A stretch of DNA of 48,564 bases, from the NCBI GenBank assembly GCA_012798955.1, contig JAAZMF010000166.1:1-48564 (forward strand). Reading direction: 5' to 3'. The notes below the pieces were generated by a model. It saw nothing but the letters and a program-made list of their open reading frames with translations. It was not told where the DNA came from and did no database searches. Origin of the DNA: Bacillota bacterium (lineage in GTDB: Bacteria > Bacillota > Limnochordia > DTU087). Positions 1 to 8,194 of this stretch are shown piece by piece (positions within the stretch are counted from its first letter, which is position 1; the number at the start of each line of letters is the position of its first letter). Both the position numbers and the translations under genes were made by a program.

Positions 1-128
1 AACCTATTCTGGTAAAATGTCACTCACTAGAGCGCGGATGTTTCGGATGCTGTAGGTGGGTGGTCTTTTGGAGGACTGGATAGCTTACTCCCGGGCCGGG
101 TTTGTGACCAAGCTCATTTAACCTGTTT

Positions 129-157
129 TTGCCCAGTTTTTCTGGATATGGTACAAT
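129..157 (+). promoter_or_regulatory. sigma-A type promoter upstream of pduL
   Basis: A -35 TTGCCC (129-134) and a -10 TACAAT (152-157) are separated by exactly 17 bases. Transcription would start near 164, giving a leader of about 75 bases before the PduL gene. No earlier gene is visible in the first 128 bases. Confidence 0.6.
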
Positions 158-163
158 AGGGGC

Positions 164-179
164 TGTGAGAAACCTCACA
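164..179. promoter_or_regulatory. inverted repeat at the predicted transcription start
   Basis: TGTGAG (164-169) and CTCACA (174-179) form a perfect 6-bp inverted repeat with a 4-base spacer, lying right at the predicted start of transcription. It could be an operator for a dimeric repressor or a 5' stabilising hairpin. The sequence alone does not decide between these. Confidence 0.4.
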
Positions 180-237
180 AACGCGCATCAAGAGATTATC
201 ACCAGTGATATACCATAGCTAGGGGGCATGATTGGAA

Positions 238-825
238 ATGGCAGATAAGGTTCTCGGGAAGGCGCCAGTAGGCATATCTAATCGTCACGTACATCTGTCT
301 GCGGCGGATGTAGACAAGCTTTTTGGCAGTGGCCATAGCCTTACCAACATTAAGGATTTATCCCAGCCGGGACAGTTTGCCGCTGATGAAACTGTGACTC
401 TAGTAGGTCCTAAAGGGGTTATCCCTAGAGTTAGAGTGCTGGGGCCGACACGGGGTCAGACCCAAGTAGAGATTTCTCGAACTGATGCATTCGCATTGGG
501 AGTAAGACCGCCGGTGCGAGATTCGGGCGATCATGAAGGAAGTGCCGGTCAAGTGACGGTGGTAGGACCAAACGGGGCAGTGACCTTGTCCAAAGGCATT
601 ATCTTAGCCAAACGGCATGTGCATATGACACCTGCTGATGCTGAGCGCATGGGCCTTCAGAACAAGGATCTTGTGAAAATCCGCTGTGGCGGTCCCCGGG
701 CCCTCACATTTGAGCAGGTCCTCGTACGAGTGCATGAAGATTTTGCCCTCGACTGCCATCTAGATACCGATGAGGCCAACGCCGCCATGCTTAATAACGG
801 CGATGAAGTGGAGATACTAAGGTAA
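238..825 (+). CDS. pduL: PduL-type phosphate acyltransferase (phosphotransacylase)
   Basis: The 195-residue protein is full length for the PduL family. These enzymes interconvert acyl-CoA plus phosphate with acyl-phosphate plus CoA, for propanoyl or acetyl groups. Both family histidine motifs are visible: SNRHVHLS near residue 15 and AKRHVHM near residue 125. They are the zinc-binding motifs of its two beta-barrel halves. No other microcompartment gene is nearby and I see no encapsulation peptide-like N-terminal extension. It is therefore more likely a cytosolic enzyme that makes acetyl phosphate for ATP generation in place of Pta (inference). ATG 238 gives a normal PduL start. TTG 232 in the same frame sits closer to the AGGGGG ribosome site at 221-226 and is a real alternative. 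A sigma-A promoter lies about 80 bases upstream. Confidence 0.9.
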   Translation: MADKVLGKAPVGISNRHVHLSAADVDKLFGSGHSLTNIKDLSQPGQFAADETVTLVGPKGVIPRVRVLGPTRGQTQVEISRTDAFALGVRPPVRDSGDHEGSAGQVTVVGPNGAVTLSKGIILAKRHVHMTPADAERMGLQNKDLVKIRCGGPRALTFEQVLVRVHEDFALDCHLDTDEANAAMLNNGDEVEILR

Positions 826-890
826 TAGTACTTCCCTTCAGTAGTACTTCCTAAGTGATGTGTTTAAGGAATGTGTTTTGGTTATCATAG

Positions 891-914
891 GCCCCTGGGT
901 ATACTGGGGGCTTT
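891..914 (+). terminator. possible weak terminator after pduL
   Basis: GCCCC (891-895) pairs with GGGGC (907-911) and is followed by a short TTT. The stem is only five base pairs and the T-tract is short, so termination would be weak. Its position, 65 bases after the PduL stop and 75 bases before the next gene, fits. Confidence 0.4.
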
Positions 915-989
915 CCTGTCGTATTCTAAGATACACTGTGATACAATTAGGTCAATGACCTACTAAGCAATGTAGGGGGGATGAGAAGC

Positions 990-1199
990 ATGCCCTTGCG
1001 GGAATTCCAGTGCATAAACTGTGGGGAGAAATTCGAGGAATTAGTGCGCAACGGTACAAAGGTTGTATGCCCCAAATGTAATAGCCAGGAGTTGGAGAGT
1101 TTGATCTCCTCCTTTGGCTTTAAAGGCTCCACCAAATCCAGTGCTATGCAAGGGGGTTGTGGCACCTGTGCCGGCGGACACTGTAGCACCTGTCACTAA
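990..1199 (+). CDS. FmdB-family small zinc ribbon protein
   Basis: This 69-residue protein starts MPLREFQCINCG, the usual opening of the FmdB/CxxC_CxxC_SSSS regulatory-protein family. A CxxC pair (CINC) and a second pair (CPKC, about 22 residues later) would hold one zinc ion. The tail is rich in Gly and Cys, with a GCGTC...HCSTCH pattern that adds five more cysteines and could bind a second metal. The cellular role of this family is not established. ATG 990 lies nine bases after a GGGGGG ribosome site and matches family N-termini. ATG 981, three codons earlier, is possible but crowds that site. The gene stands alone between two non-coding stretches. Confidence 0.8.
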   Translation: MPLREFQCINCGEKFEELVRNGTKVVCPKCNSQELESLISSFGFKGSTKSSAMQGGCGTCAGGHCSTCH

Positions 1200-1421
1200 T
1201 ATAAGCCAAGAATCTTGCGTACCCGATGATATGAAGCATTTGCTTGCAAGGGTGCTATAGCATAGCGTAGTTGGAGTCTTCCGTTCCTGGCCTCTTGGCA
1301 TTTTGCCGCTCCCATGGAAGGAAGATCTAGGTAGATGTCTAAGTAGGACATGGGCAGAAAAATCGGCAATCGGGGCTACAGGCATGAAGATTGCTGAAAA
1401 ACAACGCTGGAGGAGACGCAA

Positions 1422-2489
1422 ATGAAAAAGACGAGGGTCGCCCTCATTGGATGCGGTCGAGTAGCAAGGGTTCACGCCGAAGCTTTGGCTTCATTGGATG
1501 AAGTCGAACTAGTTGCCGTTGTTGACATTAAGCCTGATCGGGCAGAGGATTTTAGCCAAAGGTATGACGCAAAAGCGTACACCGATTACAAGGAAGTCTT
1601 AGCTCTATCCCATGTAGATGCGGTACAGCTAGCCACACCACATAATACCCACGCTGAGATTGCCATTGACGCTCTTAAGGCTGGTAAAGATGTACTTACA
1701 GAAAAACCCATGGCCATCACAGTTCCTGATATGGAGGCCATGATTGAAACTGCCAAGGAAACCGGTCGTACGTTAGGGGTTATTTTTCAGAATCGGTATA
1801 ATGACGCTTCCCAGGCGGTGAAGCAAGTTATCGAAGATGGTAGACTGGGTGAGATCAAGGGCACTCGGGCGATCATTACTTGGCGCCGCACAGATGAGTA
1901 CTATTCCCATAGTGACTGGAAGGGAACCTGGGACAAAGAGGGTGGCGGGGTCCTGATCGATCAGGCTATCCATACTATAGACCTGATGCAATGGCTCACC
2001 GGAGAAATAGATTACCTGGAAGCCCGGTATGATACAAGGGCCCATGACATGATTGATGTGGATGACGTGGCTGAAGCCCATATAGTGTTTAAGAACGGTG
2101 CGATTGGTTGTCTTTATGCTAACTGCAACTATTCCTATGATGCACCAATTTTCCTGGAGATCCATGGAGAGAAAGGAATTGCCCATATCATCGGCGATAC
2201 CGCGAGAATCACCATAGGCAACAAGACCATCACGGTAGAGCAAGAGGCCGATGAGGCATCTGGCCTACGGTATTGGGGTTTCAGCCATAAGCGACAGATT
2301 CGAGACTTCTATCGAGATCTGCAGGCAGGCAAAAGACCGTTTGTCGATGGCACCGAGGGGAAAGTTGCCGTAGATATAGTGCTAGCCATGTATGAGTCCT
2401 CCCGTCGTCAAACACCCATCTATTTCCCATATGTGCCGGGAGCACCTTCATGTGGGAAACATCGAGATGGCAAATGTGACTGCTCGTAG
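1422..2489 (+). CDS. Gfo/Idh/MocA family NAD(P)-dependent oxidoreductase
   Basis: The 355-residue protein has an N-terminal Rossmann fold starting VALIGCGRVARVHAEAL and the family motif EKPMAIT near residue 95. The C-terminal alpha/beta substrate domain follows, with the GGGVLIDQAIHTID stretch near residue 180 that carries the family's catalytic-site His/Asp. Such enzymes oxidise or reduce a sugar, inositol or related polyol. The substrate cannot be told from sequence. The C-terminus ends in a small Cys-rich tail (CGKHRDGKCDCS) that most family members lack. The start has a good GGAGGAG site six bases upstream. The gene is monocistronic: 220 non-coding bases without a recognisable element precede it, and the pyrimidine promoter follows directly. 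Confidence 0.88.
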   Translation: MKKTRVALIGCGRVARVHAEALASLDEVELVAVVDIKPDRAEDFSQRYDAKAYTDYKEVLALSHVDAVQLATPHNTHAEIAIDALKAGKDVLTEKPMAITVPDMEAMIETAKETGRTLGVIFQNRYNDASQAVKQVIEDGRLGEIKGTRAIITWRRTDEYYSHSDWKGTWDKEGGGVLIDQAIHTIDLMQWLTGEIDYLEARYDTRAHDMIDVDDVAEAHIVFKNGAIGCLYANCNYSYDAPIFLEIHGEKGIAHIIGDTARITIGNKTITVEQEADEASGLRYWGFSHKRQIRDFYRDLQAGKRPFVDGTEGKVAVDIVLAMYESSRRQTPIYFPYVPGAPSCGKHRDGKCDCS

Positions 2490-2503
2490 AGGAGTATTTC
2501 ATC

Positions 2504-2533
2504 TTGACATTGGCTAGCTGGTGCTGGTATGCT
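2504..2533 (+). promoter_or_regulatory. sigma-A promoter of the pyrimidine operon
   Basis: A consensus -35 TTGACA (2504-2509) and a -10 TATGCT (2528-2533) are spaced by 18 bases. Transcription would start near 2540, leaving a leader of about 210 bases before pyrB. This leader contains the PyrR box and the terminator described separately. Confidence 0.7.
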
Positions 2534-2554
2534 TAGAGAAACATAAAATTGATT

Positions 2555-2587
2555 CCCTTTAAGGTGATCCGGCGAGGTCAGCAAGGG
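2555..2587 (+). promoter_or_regulatory. PyrR-binding anti-antiterminator hairpin
   Basis: The loop GATCCGGCGAGGTC (2566-2579) fits 12 of 14 positions of the PyrR recognition consensus as I know it from Bacillus (ARUCCNGNGAGGYU). It is closed by a lower stem CCCTT (2555-2559) with AAGGG (2583-2587), the standard shape of a PyrR anti-antiterminator. UMP- or UTP-bound PyrR would stabilise this hairpin and let the downstream terminator form, shutting off pyr genes when pyrimidines are plentiful. The pyrR gene itself is not in the window and must lie elsewhere. Confidence 0.8.
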
Positions 2588-2660
2588 GCGGGCTATCGGT
2601 GTGCACTATTGCGTCACTGAGGTCTAGTGGAGTTTGCGCAGATATTGTGGCAAAACTAAT

Positions 2661-2693
2661 AAACCCTGCCGGATAGGCGGGGTTTTCCTTTTT
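2661..2693 (+). terminator. attenuator terminator in the pyr leader
   Basis: AAACCCTGCC (2661-2670) pairs with GGCGGGGTTT (2676-2685) in a ten-base-pair stem (one G-U) with a five-base loop. A T-rich tract runs to 2693. It lies between the PyrR hairpin and pyrB, so it is best read as the regulated terminator of the pyr attenuator. A possible antiterminator pairing is CTATCGG (2593-2599) with CCGGATAG (2669-2676), with one bulged G. Confidence 0.85.
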
Positions 2694-2749
2694 GACCCCG
2701 GGACACCTTTACCAAGAGATTGAGGTGGAAAAACCCTGGAGGTGAAGCC

Positions 2750-3694
2750 ATGGCATGGCAGAGAAAGGATCTACTAGGGCTAGCCGATCTTTCTGTAGAC
2801 GAAACAGAGACTTTACTAAAGTCGGCTCAAGCCTTCAAACATGTGTTTGAACGGAGTGTCAAGAAATTCCCCACCCTAAGAGGAAAGACAATCGTCAATC
2901 TGTTCTATGAACCCAGCACGCGTACCCGGAGTTCATTTGAAATCGCTGGAAAATGGCTCAGTGCTGATGTCATCAATGTATCCGCATCTACCAGCAGTGT
3001 TGCCAAGGGAGAAAGCCTGAAAGACACAGCCAAAACCTTAGAAGCTATGGGAGTTGATGCCATAGTCCTTAGGCATTCTGCCCCTGGCACCCCCCATTAT
3101 TTAGCCAACTCGTGTAATGCCGCTATTATCAATGCCGGTGATGGCGCCCACGAACATCCTACCCAAGCTTTGCTAGATCTACTTACCTTAAAAGAAAAGT
3201 GGGACTCCTTCCAAGATAAGGAGGTCCTCATCATCGGAGATATCCGCCATAGCAGAGTCGCCAAATCCAATATTTACGGATTAACTCGGCTCGGGGCAAA
3301 CATAACTGTTTGTGGCCCAGCAACCCTAATGCCTCCAGGCTTAGATAAGCTCGGTGTTAGGGTGAAGGAGCGTCTAGATGATGAGTTGCTACAAGCAGCG
3401 GATTTAGTCTATGTTCTTCGTATTCAGCGGGAAAGGCAAGAACAGGGCCTATTCCCCTCCCTTAGAGAATACAGCAGATTATATGGATTAAATGCCGCGC
3501 GAATGGAGCAAACCAAACCTGATGTCATCGTGATGCATCCTGGGCCCGCTAATCTTGGTGTGGAGATTACTACCCAAGTGGCATATAGCAGAGCATCATC
3601 GATTCAAGAGCAAGTGACTAATGGTGTGGCTGTGAGAATGGCCGTATTGTATCACCTTGTGGGAGGAGAACGCCAGGATGTCGATCTTAATTAA
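2750..3694 (+). CDS. pyrB: aspartate carbamoyltransferase catalytic chain
   Basis: PyrB condenses carbamoyl phosphate with aspartate to N-carbamoylaspartate, the first committed pyrimidine step. The 314-residue protein shows the carbamoyl-phosphate loop STRTRSSFE near residue 54, the HPTQALLDLLTL motif near residue 135 and a C-terminal HPGPANLGVEI aspartate-loop motif. The last has Leu where most PyrB have Arg (HPGPxNRGVEI), a substitution worth noting. No PyrI regulatory chain follows, as is usual in Bacillota, so control is probably at the leader. ATG 2750 follows GGAGGTGAAG at ideal spacing; an upstream in-frame ATG (2720) lacks such a site. The gene overlaps pyrC by 17 bases. Confidence 0.95.
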   Translation: MAWQRKDLLGLADLSVDETETLLKSAQAFKHVFERSVKKFPTLRGKTIVNLFYEPSTRTRSSFEIAGKWLSADVINVSASTSSVAKGESLKDTAKTLEAMGVDAIVLRHSAPGTPHYLANSCNAAIINAGDGAHEHPTQALLDLLTLKEKWDSFQDKEVLIIGDIRHSRVAKSNIYGLTRLGANITVCGPATLMPPGLDKLGVRVKERLDDELLQAADLVYVLRIQRERQEQGLFPSLREYSRLYGLNAARMEQTKPDVIVMHPGPANLGVEITTQVAYSRASSIQEQVTNGVAVRMAVLYHLVGGERQDVDLN

Positions 3695-4964
3695 GCAGGG
3701 CACACTGCTAATGGGTAGCCCAGGGACCCAGACTCTAGAGGTTGGCGATATTCGGATCGAAGATACTCGGATCCAGGCCCTAGGATCAGATCTCACTCCC
3801 CAAGCCGAAGATGAGGTCATCGAGGCCCAGGGCCGATTGGTTGCACCTGGTCTAGTTGATCTGCATGTGCATTTGAGGGAGCCGGGTCGGGAAGATGAAG
3901 AGACAATCATCACCGGTGCTGAAGCTGGGGCGGCTGGTGGCTTCACCACCATCGTGTGTATGCCTAACACTAGTCCGCCATTGGATTCGGGCCCTGCAGT
4001 CTTGGCCATTCATAGCCGAGCCCTGCACGCTCCCATTCGGGTTATACCAGTAGGATGCGTGAGTAAAGGTCGAGATGGTAGGGAGCTCGCTGAAATCGGG
4101 GAGTTGGTGGAGGCAGGCATTTGGGGCATCTCCGATGATGGTAGTCCCATTATGGATAGTGAGCTAATGCGCAGGGCACTAGAATATAGTCGTCCCTTTG
4201 GTATACCGGTGATTAGTCATGCAGAAGACCCAAAACTAGTTGGGCAAGGTGTTATGCATGAAGGTTTTATGTCGACTATTCTCGGTCTAACTGGCATTCC
4301 TGCCGAAGCGGAATCTATCATGGTAGCCCGAGATGTGCTCTTGGCTAAGGCCACTGGAGCTTGGCTCCATGTTGCCCACGTATCGACTAAAGAAAGCGTT
4401 AGTATGATACAGGCGGCGAAAGCCGAGGGGGTTAAGGTAACTTGCGAAGTTACTCCCCATCACCTTGTCTTGACCGATGAGGCTGTAAAGGATTTTGACA
4501 CCAACACTAAGGTCAATCCACCACTGCGTAGCCAAGATCATGTGGAAGTCTTGCGGACGGCTTTGGCTTCCGGTGTGATAGATTGCATTGCAACAGATCA
4601 TGCTCCCCATAGCTGGGAGGAAAAAGACTGTGATTACGATCAAGCGGAGTTTGGACTAATTGGTCTAGAAACAGCTCTACCTGTGCTTTTAACCCACTTG
4701 GTAGATTCGGGTGTCATTGATTTGTATACACTATGGGATCGGATATCATACGGGCCTGCCAGTCTTTTGGGACTTGAGGATCACGGTTTACAAGTGGGCA
4801 ATCGAGCAGATATTGTAATAGTTGATTTGGAGCGGGAAAAGGTGGTGGATCCTGCCAAGGGACGTAGTCTTTCTCAAAACACTCCCTTTGCCGGTGCAAA
4901 GCTAACAGGGTGGCCTGTTGTAACCATTGCCAATGGGAAAGTTGTTTTCCGGGAGGTGATTTAG
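3678..4964 (+). CDS. pyrC: dihydroorotase
   Basis: This 428-residue protein is a class I dihydroorotase of the amidohydrolase superfamily, closing carbamoylaspartate to dihydroorotate. Metal-ligand motifs are visible: DLHVHLREPG near residue 58 and DHAPH near residue 305, with the intervening HAED and VTPHHL histidine stretches. Length and start match Bacillota PyrC. ATG 3678 is preceded by GGGAGGAG within the end of pyrB, so the two genes are translationally coupled. The stop codon shares its last base with the start of carB (TAGTG), and in many Bacillota operons carA would sit at exactly this junction. Confidence 0.95.
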   Translation: MSILIKQGTLLMGSPGTQTLEVGDIRIEDTRIQALGSDLTPQAEDEVIEAQGRLVAPGLVDLHVHLREPGREDEETIITGAEAGAAGGFTTIVCMPNTSPPLDSGPAVLAIHSRALHAPIRVIPVGCVSKGRDGRELAEIGELVEAGIWGISDDGSPIMDSELMRRALEYSRPFGIPVISHAEDPKLVGQGVMHEGFMSTILGLTGIPAEAESIMVARDVLLAKATGAWLHVAHVSTKESVSMIQAAKAEGVKVTCEVTPHHLVLTDEAVKDFDTNTKVNPPLRSQDHVEVLRTALASGVIDCIATDHAPHSWEEKDCDYDQAEFGLIGLETALPVLLTHLVDSGVIDLYTLWDRISYGPASLLGLEDHGLQVGNRADIVIVDLEREKVVDPAKGRSLSQNTPFAGAKLTGWPVVTIANGKVVFREVI

Positions 4965-7900
4965 TGCCTATTGATGCAGAGCTAAAAAAGGTCATTGTGA
5001 TCGGTTCTGGACCAATTGTTATTGGCCAAGCCGCTGAATTTGACTATGCCGGAACCCAAGCCTGTGGTTCCTTGCGGGAGCAAAATCTTGAGGTAGTGCT
5101 GGTCAATAGTAATCCTGCCACCATCATGACCGATGCTGACATTGCTGATACAGTCTATATCGAACCTTTGACAGTGGAGTTTATCGAGCGGATCATTGCC
5201 AGGGAAAAACCCCAAGGATTGTTAGCTACTATGGGGGGACAGATTGGGCTTAATCTGGCAGTTGAGGCTGAGCAGCGGGGGATTTTAGCCCGCTATGGTG
5301 TTAGACTGTTGGGCACCCCCCTATCCGCCATTCAACAGGCCGAAGACCGAGAGTTGTTTAAAAAGGCCATGGAACATCTCGGTGAGCCTATACCGGAAAG
5401 CGCTATTGTTAGGTCAATCCGAGAAGCTAAAGCATTTGCCACGGTGATCGGTTATCCCGTGATTATCAGGCCGGCATTTACTCTAGGTGGTGCCGGTGGG
5501 GGAATTGCAGAAGATGAAGATGCGCTCATTGAGATCACAGAAAGAGGCCTCGCTAATAGCCCCATAGGTCAGGTACTGATGGAGAGAAGTGTGGCTGGTT
5601 GGAAAGAGCTCGAATATGAGGTTATCCGAGACGGTGACGGAAGTAGTGTTGTAGTTTGCACCATGGAGAATTTCGATCCCGTAGGGATTCACACCGGTGA
5701 TAGCATTGTAGTCGCGCCCTGCCAGACCGTTAGCAAAAGAGATGATGAGGCTTTGCGGAAGGCGGCACTTAGTATCGTTAGCCATCTTGGGATACTAGGG
5801 AGCTGCAATGTGCAATTTGCTTTGCATCCTAGTGATGGGAGTTATTATGTGATTGAAGTTAATCCCCGCCTTAGTCGCTCCAGCGCCCTAGCGTCAAAGG
5901 CAACGGGTTACCCCATTGCTCGGGTGGCGGCGAAGATAGCCATTGGGCTATCACTTGATGAGATCAAATGCTCTAGTCCATCTTTCTCCTTTGCCAGCCA
6001 AGCACCAGTGCTTGATTACGTCGTAGTCAAGATCCCTCGCTGGCCCTTTGATAAGTTCGAAGATGCGGACCGGGCTTTGGGTACCCAGATGAAGGCAACC
6101 GGTGAGACCATGGCCATAGGCAGGGACTTCCAGTCCGCATTGCTTAAGGCGATTCGCTCTCTGGAAACAGAAGCGACAGGACTTTTTCTGCCAGAGCATA
6201 TTCACTTAGCCGATGAAGCTATCGTAGCGCGCCTAGCAAAGGCAGATGATGAACGGATATTCCTTTTGGCCGAGGCTATCAGGCGGGGATGGGATATCAC
6301 GAGACTGCATGATATTAGCGGGATTGCGCCTTGGTTTCTAGATCAGATTCGGCAGTTAGCCCTTACCTTACAGGGCCTTGGAGAGGGGAAGGGCCCTGAT
6401 GATTTTGTATGTCTGCAATCTGCCAAGATGGCCGGTTTTGATGATAGAACTCTAGCCCACATTTGGGGTGTCGATGAAGCAGAAGTGCGGGCAAGGCGTA
6501 TAGAGATGGGCCTTGTGCCAGCCTATAGAGGGGTGAGCGCCAATCCTTGCCACAAGGAAGAGGCTCAGGCCTATTACTATTCTAGTTACGGTACCCCAGG
6601 CAAGCCCGCCCAGGAATCTGGGCGTAAGGTGCTTATCGTGGGATCCGGACCGATTCGCATTGGCCAGGGCATTGAGTTTGATTACTGCAATGTGCATTGC
6701 GCCTTGGAGCTAAGGCGACAAGGACTACAAACCATTGTCATCAATAACAATCCGGAAACTGTAAGCACAGACTTTGATGTGGCCCACAAGTTGTATTTTG
6801 AGCCATTGACTTCAGAAGATGTGTTAAACGTGGTGGCTAGGGAAAAACCAGAAGGGGCAATAGTACAGTTCGGTGGGCAGACAGCACTAAATCTCGCGGC
6901 CACACTAGCTAGAGCTAATGTGCCAATCTTAGGCACTTCCTTAGAAGCAATTGATACAGCAGAGGATCGGGAGAAGTTTGAAGCGCTCCTTGAAAAGCTT
7001 GATGTTAGGCGTCCCCCGGGCAAGACCGCCCACACCAAGGCAGAGGCCTTGCATGCCGCTGAGCTTGTTGGCTATCCTGTGCTCGTAAGGCCTTCATATG
7101 TATTGGGGGGTAGGGCCATGGCCATTGTCCACAGCACCCAGGAGTTAGAGGAATATATCCATGGGGCAGTGCGGGTTTCCCGGGACAAACCAGTCCTAAT
7201 TGACAAATATCTACCTGGAGTTGAACTTGAGGTAGATGCCATCAGTGACGGCCACGATATTCTCATACCCGGAATTATGCAACATGTGGAGCGGGCCGGC
7301 GTCCACTCAGGAGATAGCATAGCCTTCTGCCCAGCTCGGCTAGATAGTGGCCTTGAAGATGAGATCGTTGATATCACGGCAAAGCTAGCCAAGGATTTGC
7401 CCATCGTAGGATTGCTCAATATCCAATATGTAGTCCACGATGGTAAAGTATACGTGATTGAAGTCAATCCCCGGGCTAGCCGCACTGTACCTTTCCTAAG
7501 CAAGCTCACCGGCATCCCCTTGGTGGCCCTTGCCTGCAGGGTGAGTCTTGGCCAAAGCTTAAAAGACCAAGGCTATGGCACAGGTCTCTATTCTAGATCC
7601 CCGGTAGTCGGTGTAAAAATGCCAGTTTTCAGTTTTGCGAAGCTCAAAGGTGTCGATGTGTCTCTAAGTCCAGAAATGAAATCCACTGGCGAATGTATGG
7701 CGGCAGATACCTACATGGAGGCTGCTCTACTCAAGGCCTTTCTGGCGGGTGGTATGTCACTACCTGAAGATGGTGTGATCTTGGCCACTATTGCCGACCG
7801 GGACAAGGACGAAAGCCTAAAGAACTTAACTCAGCTAGATAAGCTAGGCTTTCGCATTATGGCAACTCCCGGAACGGCCTGCTTTCTAAGGAACCATGGT

Positions 7901-8194
7901 ATCATGGCTGAGTCTGTAGGTAAGATCCGCGAACAGGCTCCTACTGTCCTCGATGTCTTGCGTAAAGGCTCTGTGAAACTTGTGATCAATACCATGACGG
8001 CAGGTAAACAGCCTTGGCGGGATGGGTTTCAGATTCGCAGAACCGCGGTGGAACTAGGCATACCCTGTTTCACTTCCTTGGATACATTGGCTGCTTTCAT
8101 AGAAGCACTCAAGTTTCATCGGACAAGGCGGGAGCCTAAGATTTTGTCCCTAGCCGATTATGAGGTCTTGAGGATGGGAGGAGGTCAAGGATGA
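4964..8194 (+). CDS. carB: carbamoyl-phosphate synthase large subunit
   Basis: CarB makes carbamoyl phosphate from bicarbonate, ammonia and two ATP. At 1076 residues it is full length, with two homologous ATP-grasp halves. The first half begins with GSGPIVIGQAAEFDYAGTQAC near residue 12 and contains RPAFTLGGAGGGIA. The second half repeats GSGPIRIGQGIEFDYCNVH near residue 555 and RPSYVLGGRAM. A C-terminal MGS-like allosteric domain spans about the last 130 residues. The start is GTG 4964, nested in the pyrC stop and preceded by GGGAGGTG. An upstream ATG in frame (4910) would add residues unlike the family. The glutaminase subunit CarA, normally adjacent, is missing from the whole window. CarB therefore either pairs with a distant CarA or uses free ammonia. 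Confidence 0.96.
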   Translation: MPIDAELKKVIVIGSGPIVIGQAAEFDYAGTQACGSLREQNLEVVLVNSNPATIMTDADIADTVYIEPLTVEFIERIIAREKPQGLLATMGGQIGLNLAVEAEQRGILARYGVRLLGTPLSAIQQAEDRELFKKAMEHLGEPIPESAIVRSIREAKAFATVIGYPVIIRPAFTLGGAGGGIAEDEDALIEITERGLANSPIGQVLMERSVAGWKELEYEVIRDGDGSSVVVCTMENFDPVGIHTGDSIVVAPCQTVSKRDDEALRKAALSIVSHLGILGSCNVQFALHPSDGSYYVIEVNPRLSRSSALASKATGYPIARVAAKIAIGLSLDEIKCSSPSFSFASQAPVLDYVVVKIPRWPFDKFEDADRALGTQMKATGETMAIGRDFQSALLKAIRSLETEATGLFLPEHIHLADEAIVARLAKADDERIFLLAEAIRRGWDITRLHDISGIAPWFLDQIRQLALTLQGLGEGKGPDDFVCLQSAKMAGFDDRTLAHIWGVDEAEVRARRIEMGLVPAYRGVSANPCHKEEAQAYYYSSYGTPGKPAQESGRKVLIVGSGPIRIGQGIEFDYCNVHCALELRRQGLQTIVINNNPETVSTDFDVAHKLYFEPLTSEDVLNVVAREKPEGAIVQFGGQTALNLAATLARANVPILGTSLEAIDTAEDREKFEALLEKLDVRRPPGKTAHTKAEALHAAELVGYPVLVRPSYVLGGRAMAIVHSTQELEEYIHGAVRVSRDKPVLIDKYLPGVELEVDAISDGHDILIPGIMQHVERAGVHSGDSIAFCPARLDSGLEDEIVDITAKLAKDLPIVGLLNIQYVVHDGKVYVIEVNPRASRTVPFLSKLTGIPLVALACRVSLGQSLKDQGYGTGLYSRSPVVGVKMPVFSFAKLKGVDVSLSPEMKSTGECMAADTYMEAALLKAFLAGGMSLPEDGVILATIADRDKDESLKNLTQLDKLGFRIMATPGTACFLRNHGIMAESVGKIREQAPTVLDVLRKGSVKLVINTMTAGKQPWRDGFQIRRTAVELGIPCFTSLDTLAAFIEALKFHRTRREPKILSLADYEVLRMGGGQG

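Noticed and set aside
1041-1475. A 144-codon open frame on the minus strand, antisense to the zinc ribbon gene and into the Gfo/Idh gene
   Set aside because: It overlaps two well-supported genes, has no ribosome site and no recognisable domain; it is a by-product of base composition.
4910-4963. An upstream extension of carB to ATG 4910
   Set aside because: The added residues are pyrC coding sequence in another frame and rich in Cys/Trp. The GTG at 4964 has a good ribosome site and the normal CarB N-terminus.
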